Source: Dyella marensis (GTDB lineage Bacteria; Pseudomonadota; Gammaproteobacteria; Xanthomonadales; Rhodanobacteraceae). Taken from it: a stretch of DNA of 64,000 bases. The stretch is from positions 1 through 64,000 of the forward strand of contig NZ_FONH01000002.1 in the NCBI RefSeq assembly GCF_900112865.1, read 5' to 3'. Positions 63,557 to 64,000 of this stretch are shown piece by piece (positions within the stretch are counted from its first letter, which is position 1; the number at the start of each line of letters is the position of its first letter). The notes beneath the pieces are model-generated. The model was not told where the DNA came from and ran no database searches. It saw only the letters and a program-made list of their open reading frames with translations. A program made the translations under genes and the position numbers.

Positions 63557-64000
63557 TCACCACGAAGCCCGAATGCCGGCCGACACCGTCCTGCCGTTGA
63601 TCTCGGCATACGAAGGCCGATTCATATAGACCTGGTACTTGAAGATTTTCTCGCGGGTGAGATTGGTGCCCTCGACGAACACCGCCACGTTCTCCATCAG
63701 CTTGTAGCTTGCGCTCATGTCGAGCTGGCCGTAGGCCTTGACCGTGGTCGGCTGGCTTTCGTCGCCGGAGATGGTCTCCAGGTAGGCGTCGCGCCAGTTG
63801 TACGCCACGCGCACCTGGAACGGGCCCTTCTCGTAATAGATGCTGGCATTGGCCGAATCGCCGATGCCCGGTACCGCGAACTTGCCGGTGGTGGACACGT
63901 CGCCGGAATTGGCCGTCGCGTTGCTGATCACATGCGTGTAGTTGGCGGCCACGCCCAGGCCGTCGAACGGATCGGGCAGCCACGTCAACTGATAGGTGGC
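63557..64000 (-). CDS. TonB-dependent receptor, C-terminal part (cut by window end)
   Basis: The last 147 residues of a larger gene that continues beyond 64000. The alternating strands of an outer-membrane beta-barrel are clear (LGVAANYTHVISNATANSG, ASIYYEKGPFQVRVAYNWRD, YGQLDMSASYKLMENVAVFV) and the last residues GIRASW end in an aromatic, as in outer-membrane barrels. It belongs to the TonB-dependent receptors that import large carbohydrates or siderophores. The adjacent alpha-galactosidase gene suggests an alpha-galactoside ligand; the plug domain is outside the window, so that is inference. Confidence 0.88.
   Translation of the reverse strand, partial: ATYQLTWLPDPFDGLGVAANYTHVISNATANSGDVSTTGKFAVPGIGDSANASIYYEKGPFQVRVAYNWRDAYLETISGDESQPTTVKAYGQLDMSASYKLMENVAVFVEGTNLTREKIFKYQVYMNRPSYAEINGRTVSAGIRASW

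Overview
This is a GC-rich chromosomal segment of a gammaproteobacterium, most likely order Xanthomonadales and probably Rhodanobacteraceae (Dyella, Rhodanobacter, Luteibacter or a relative). The lineage call rests on a secreted peptidoglycan hydrolase that ends in a XVIPCD domain (the signal for the Xanthomonadales bacterial-killing type IV secretion system), on GTAG-type REP palindromes, and on an outer-membrane/exoenzyme lifestyle (TonB-dependent receptor, M4 and S53 proteases, GH27 glycosidase). No tRNA, rRNA, CRISPR array or transposase was seen.

Layout. 0.2-8.7 kb: a 1391-residue LamG/Gly-rich/TIG protein with a possible papain-like C-terminal domain, then a predicted T4SS effector (X-Tfe) preceded by its likely lipoprotein immunity partner (X-Tfi), a VOC protein and a FlxA-like coiled-coil protein. 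8.8-15.3 kb: carboxylesterase, S41 peptidase, secreted beta-helix protein, alpha/beta hydrolase with a divergent LysR regulator. 15.4-24.7 kb: a six-gene assimilatory nitrate operon on the minus strand (transporter, nirB, nirD, nitrate reductase, cysG, HemD-like), headed by an exact sigma-54 -24/-12 element with an upstream NtrC-type site. 24.9-27.6 kb: small lipoproteins and secreted proteins. 27.8-36.2 kb: complete malonate decarboxylase locus (mdcR divergent from mdcABCDE-madLM-mdcGH). 36.3-40.5 kb: two M4 metallopeptidase paralogues, one with a 22-residue insertion between its zinc ligands. 41-50.9 kb: small membrane proteins, several regulator/target pairs (TetR, LuxR/DUF4199, MocR/GNAT, SDR/HxlR), a lipoprotein alpha/beta hydrolase and a GST. 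51.4-54.8 kb: an island of lower GC content with a DUF262/HNH (GmrSD-like) protein, a PD-(D/E)XK-like partner and, divergently, an unknown gene behind two hairpins; this is the best candidate for an undescribed defence module. 54.9-64 kb: FAD monooxygenase/TetR pair, S53 peptidase, CPA1 antiporter, then FadR-type regulator, GH27 alpha-galactosidase and a TonB-dependent receptor cut by the window end.

How the genes work together: the nitrate operon takes up nitrate and reduces it via nitrite to ammonium, and supplies siroheme for NirB; the mdc locus imports malonate and decarboxylates it on a dedicated acyl carrier protein whose prosthetic group is made by MdcB and loaded by MdcG; the right-end genes look like a galactoside-use locus. 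Dispersed palindromes (three REPINs and two copies of a C/G-rich hairpin) lie in intergenic gaps. Function calls are from my reading of the sequences; no database search was possible.
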